From: an uncultured Roseivirga sp.
GTDB taxonomy: Bacteria > Bacteroidota > Bacteroidia > Cytophagales > Cyclobacteriaceae
Reading direction: 5' to 3'
NCBI GenBank assembly: GCA_947493005.1
Contig: CANLOY010000011.1
Span: 39,799 to 103,798, forward strand
DNA length: 64,000 nt
Both the position numbers and the translations under genes were made by a program. Below are positions 36,901 to 39,900 of this stretch, piece after piece (the stretch's first letter is position 1; each line of letters begins with the position of its first letter). The notes below the pieces were generated by a model. That model saw nothing but the letters and a program-made list of their open reading frames with translations, did not search any database and was not told the DNA's origin.

Positions 36901-39900
36901 CTGATGATAAATCTAAACTCATATCATCTCCGGAAAAACCAAAGGTATGATCAACCCCACTCACTGTTTGAGAGGTAGCTGTAACTTTCATATCTACAGT
37001 TTTTGTATTGAAAACTCCAACTCCTGTATAGGTGGCCGTTTTTCCCTGACCTGTACCTACTACTGTAGGTGCTCCGAAAGTAAACGACCCATAACCCGCA
37101 GATGCTATAGACTCACAACCAGTTAAAGGAGTAAGTTGTACGCTAATCGTAGAGGTTGCAGTATTACTGTTAATAGTACCATCATTGACTAAGACTGTTA
37201 CGGAACGATCTACTACTGTTGGTGCTCCTGCTATGTTTTGATAGAAGATTTGTTGAATGGCCGTTTCATACGTGTCAAGAGTAGCACTTCCTGTTAATGT
37301 AATGATACCAGTACCTGAATCATAAGCAGATGCAGTGATCCCACCTGGTAAACTACCGATTACTTGAAGTGTTTCACTAGCTCCATCAGGTCTGTTGGTT
37401 AGTGTTATAGTTGCACTCTCAATCTCCGTGTCATCAGTGTCAGTAATATTGGTATCATCATCAGCTATACTAACTGGGTTTCCACCGATGTTAAAAGCTG
37501 TGTTGTAATCATTTCCTGTTGCTCCGGAGTCATTGTTTGCATCCAGATCGATTGCAGATGTGGAGTTAACAGGGGTAACGGAGATTTGGGTTGTGGCTGT
37601 CGCACTGTTATCATCTCCATCATTTATAATGACGGTAATTGAACGGACAATACTTTCTGGGTTAACATCGGTATTGTTATAAACCACCTGTTGAATAGCT
37701 GTTTGATAAGCTGCCAATGTTGCGGAACCACTAAGTGTGATAATGCCTGTGGAGGTATTGTAGCTGCTTGCTGTAATTCCTCCTGGAAGAGCGCCATTGA
37801 CACTCAGGGTTTCTGATGCCCCATCTAAAATATTAGTTAAAGTAATTGTGGCACTTTCAATGTTTGTATCATCTACATCTGTAATTGAGATGTCCGTATC
37901 TGCAATCGATACTGCTCCACTACCTTCTGTAAAATTTGTTGAAAAACCAGTTCCTGCTCCACTAGCATCTAAATCCAAAGTGGGTGCAGTATTAACCATA
38001 GTTACAGAAACAATACTTGTTGCAATATTACTATCACTTGTTCCATCATTTACAACCACAGTTATGGTCCTGTCAGTTTCATCTGGTATCGGGTCTGTAT
38101 TGTTATATTGAATTTGCTCAAGAGCGGTAACATAATTTGCTTTTGATGCAGAGCCGGATAGGGTAAGAACTCCAGTAGTGCTATTATAGGTTGATGCTGT
38201 GATACCTGTGGGTAGACTTCCATTAACAGAAAGGCTTTCGAATGTGCCATCAGGACGATTAGTTAAAGTGATGGTGGCACTTACAATGTTAGCATTGTCA
38301 GCATCAATGATAGAAACATCTGTATCGGTAATGTTGACAGCACCTCCGTTTTCGGTGAAATTATTCGCAAAACCTGTGCCTGTAGTACTAGCATCTAAAT
38401 CCAATATTGGAGGTGTATTACAAGAAGTATTTGAAGTATCTGTGGTCTTAATAATTAAGGTTTGCTCGTATTCTAATGAAGAGGAACCAATATTCAGAGC
38501 AGCCAAAGCTGATGGGGTTACGGTTTGCTCTATAACGGTTCTGCTACCACCACTAGAAAGAAAAGAAACGCTTACGATATAAGAGGCATCTGGGCCATTT
38601 GGTAAACCAAAGTGAATTATTGGGCTGTTCTGGGATCCGTATCCCATACCCCCGTTAACATCCTGAATCGGAGACAGTATGTTTCCATTACAATCTTTTA
38701 GAACAACAGTAGCGCCAAGAGCACTTCTTGTCAACCCTCCTCCTAAATCCAGTTGAGGAATTACATTTAAATAATTATTGGAGAAACCACTTGTTGCCAC
38801 CTCATTACCGCTTCCTATTAGGTCATTATTCCAAAGTTGGTTTTGAGCGTCATGTATATTGATATAAACATCAAGGTCTCCGTCATTGTCATAATCTATC
38901 ATTTTGACAGCCTCGACATTTGCATTGACTAGCAATCCATTGTTATTGGAGGGCTGGTTGAAGAGGAAGGTGCCTCCAGAAGTGTTATTTAACATGAGAT
39001 AACTGCTTCCACCACTATCTCCAAAAATCACATCAACATCTCCATCATTATCAATGTCTCCCGTGGCAATTCCTTCAATTCCAGAATCGTTTAGCAAGTT
39101 GTTATTTGACCTTCTGAAAGGGTTGCTGACAGAAGAAAAAGTACCTGGCGAGGTTTGTTGATAGAGAACTGGAGTGCTACTTGATGATAGGGGTCCCCAT
39201 ATAAAATCGAAGTCTCCGTCATTGTCAAAGTCGGCAATAACAACGGCTCCTTTATTTCCTCCAGATGTAGTTTCGTTGAAAGTATTGTTGAAGCTGAAAG
39301 TGCCATCCCCGTCATTGGTGAAAAGATCATAACTGTTACTATCTTCACTTGTAGAAGATGATGATCCATTTCTTCTGTCAAGGATATCGATAAATCCATC
39401 GTTATTGATGTCTGCTACGGAAAGGTAGTCTCCATTAGCAGAACCATCAACAGGCACACCTAATGCACCTCCGCCATTGTTAAAGCCTACGGAGTAGCCG
39501 GTAATGTGATCGAACCTAGAACCAACTACGGAGGCACCATCATTTTTGAAAATATCTATTCCTGCATCTTCATTGTCAAAAACCAAATCAAGGAATCCGT
39601 CATTATTGTAGTCCAACCAGGCCATTCCTTCTGGATTGAAGGAGAAATCATCCATTGAACTATTTGTGATGACCTGGATTCTAGAAAAAGACGTGCCATT
39701 ATTGTTTTGAAATATAGCTATGGAGGAGTTTCCATTTACTGCAAAGTCAGGGTAACCATCATTGTTAAAATCTCCCCAGATGGCTGAACGCTGAGTTTTC
39801 TGACTTTTTAAAGCAGGAGCGACACTACTAGTTACATCTATGAATATACCATTATCGTTTCTCAGCAAGTATGATCTTCTTAATGAACTGTTTTCATTGG

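Noticed and set aside
7230..38582. Many plus-strand open frames of 60-127 codons opposite the giant gene
   Set aside because: They recur at the same phase in successive DUF11 units, lack recognisable domains, and follow from the repeat's base composition. They are shadows of the minus-strand gene.
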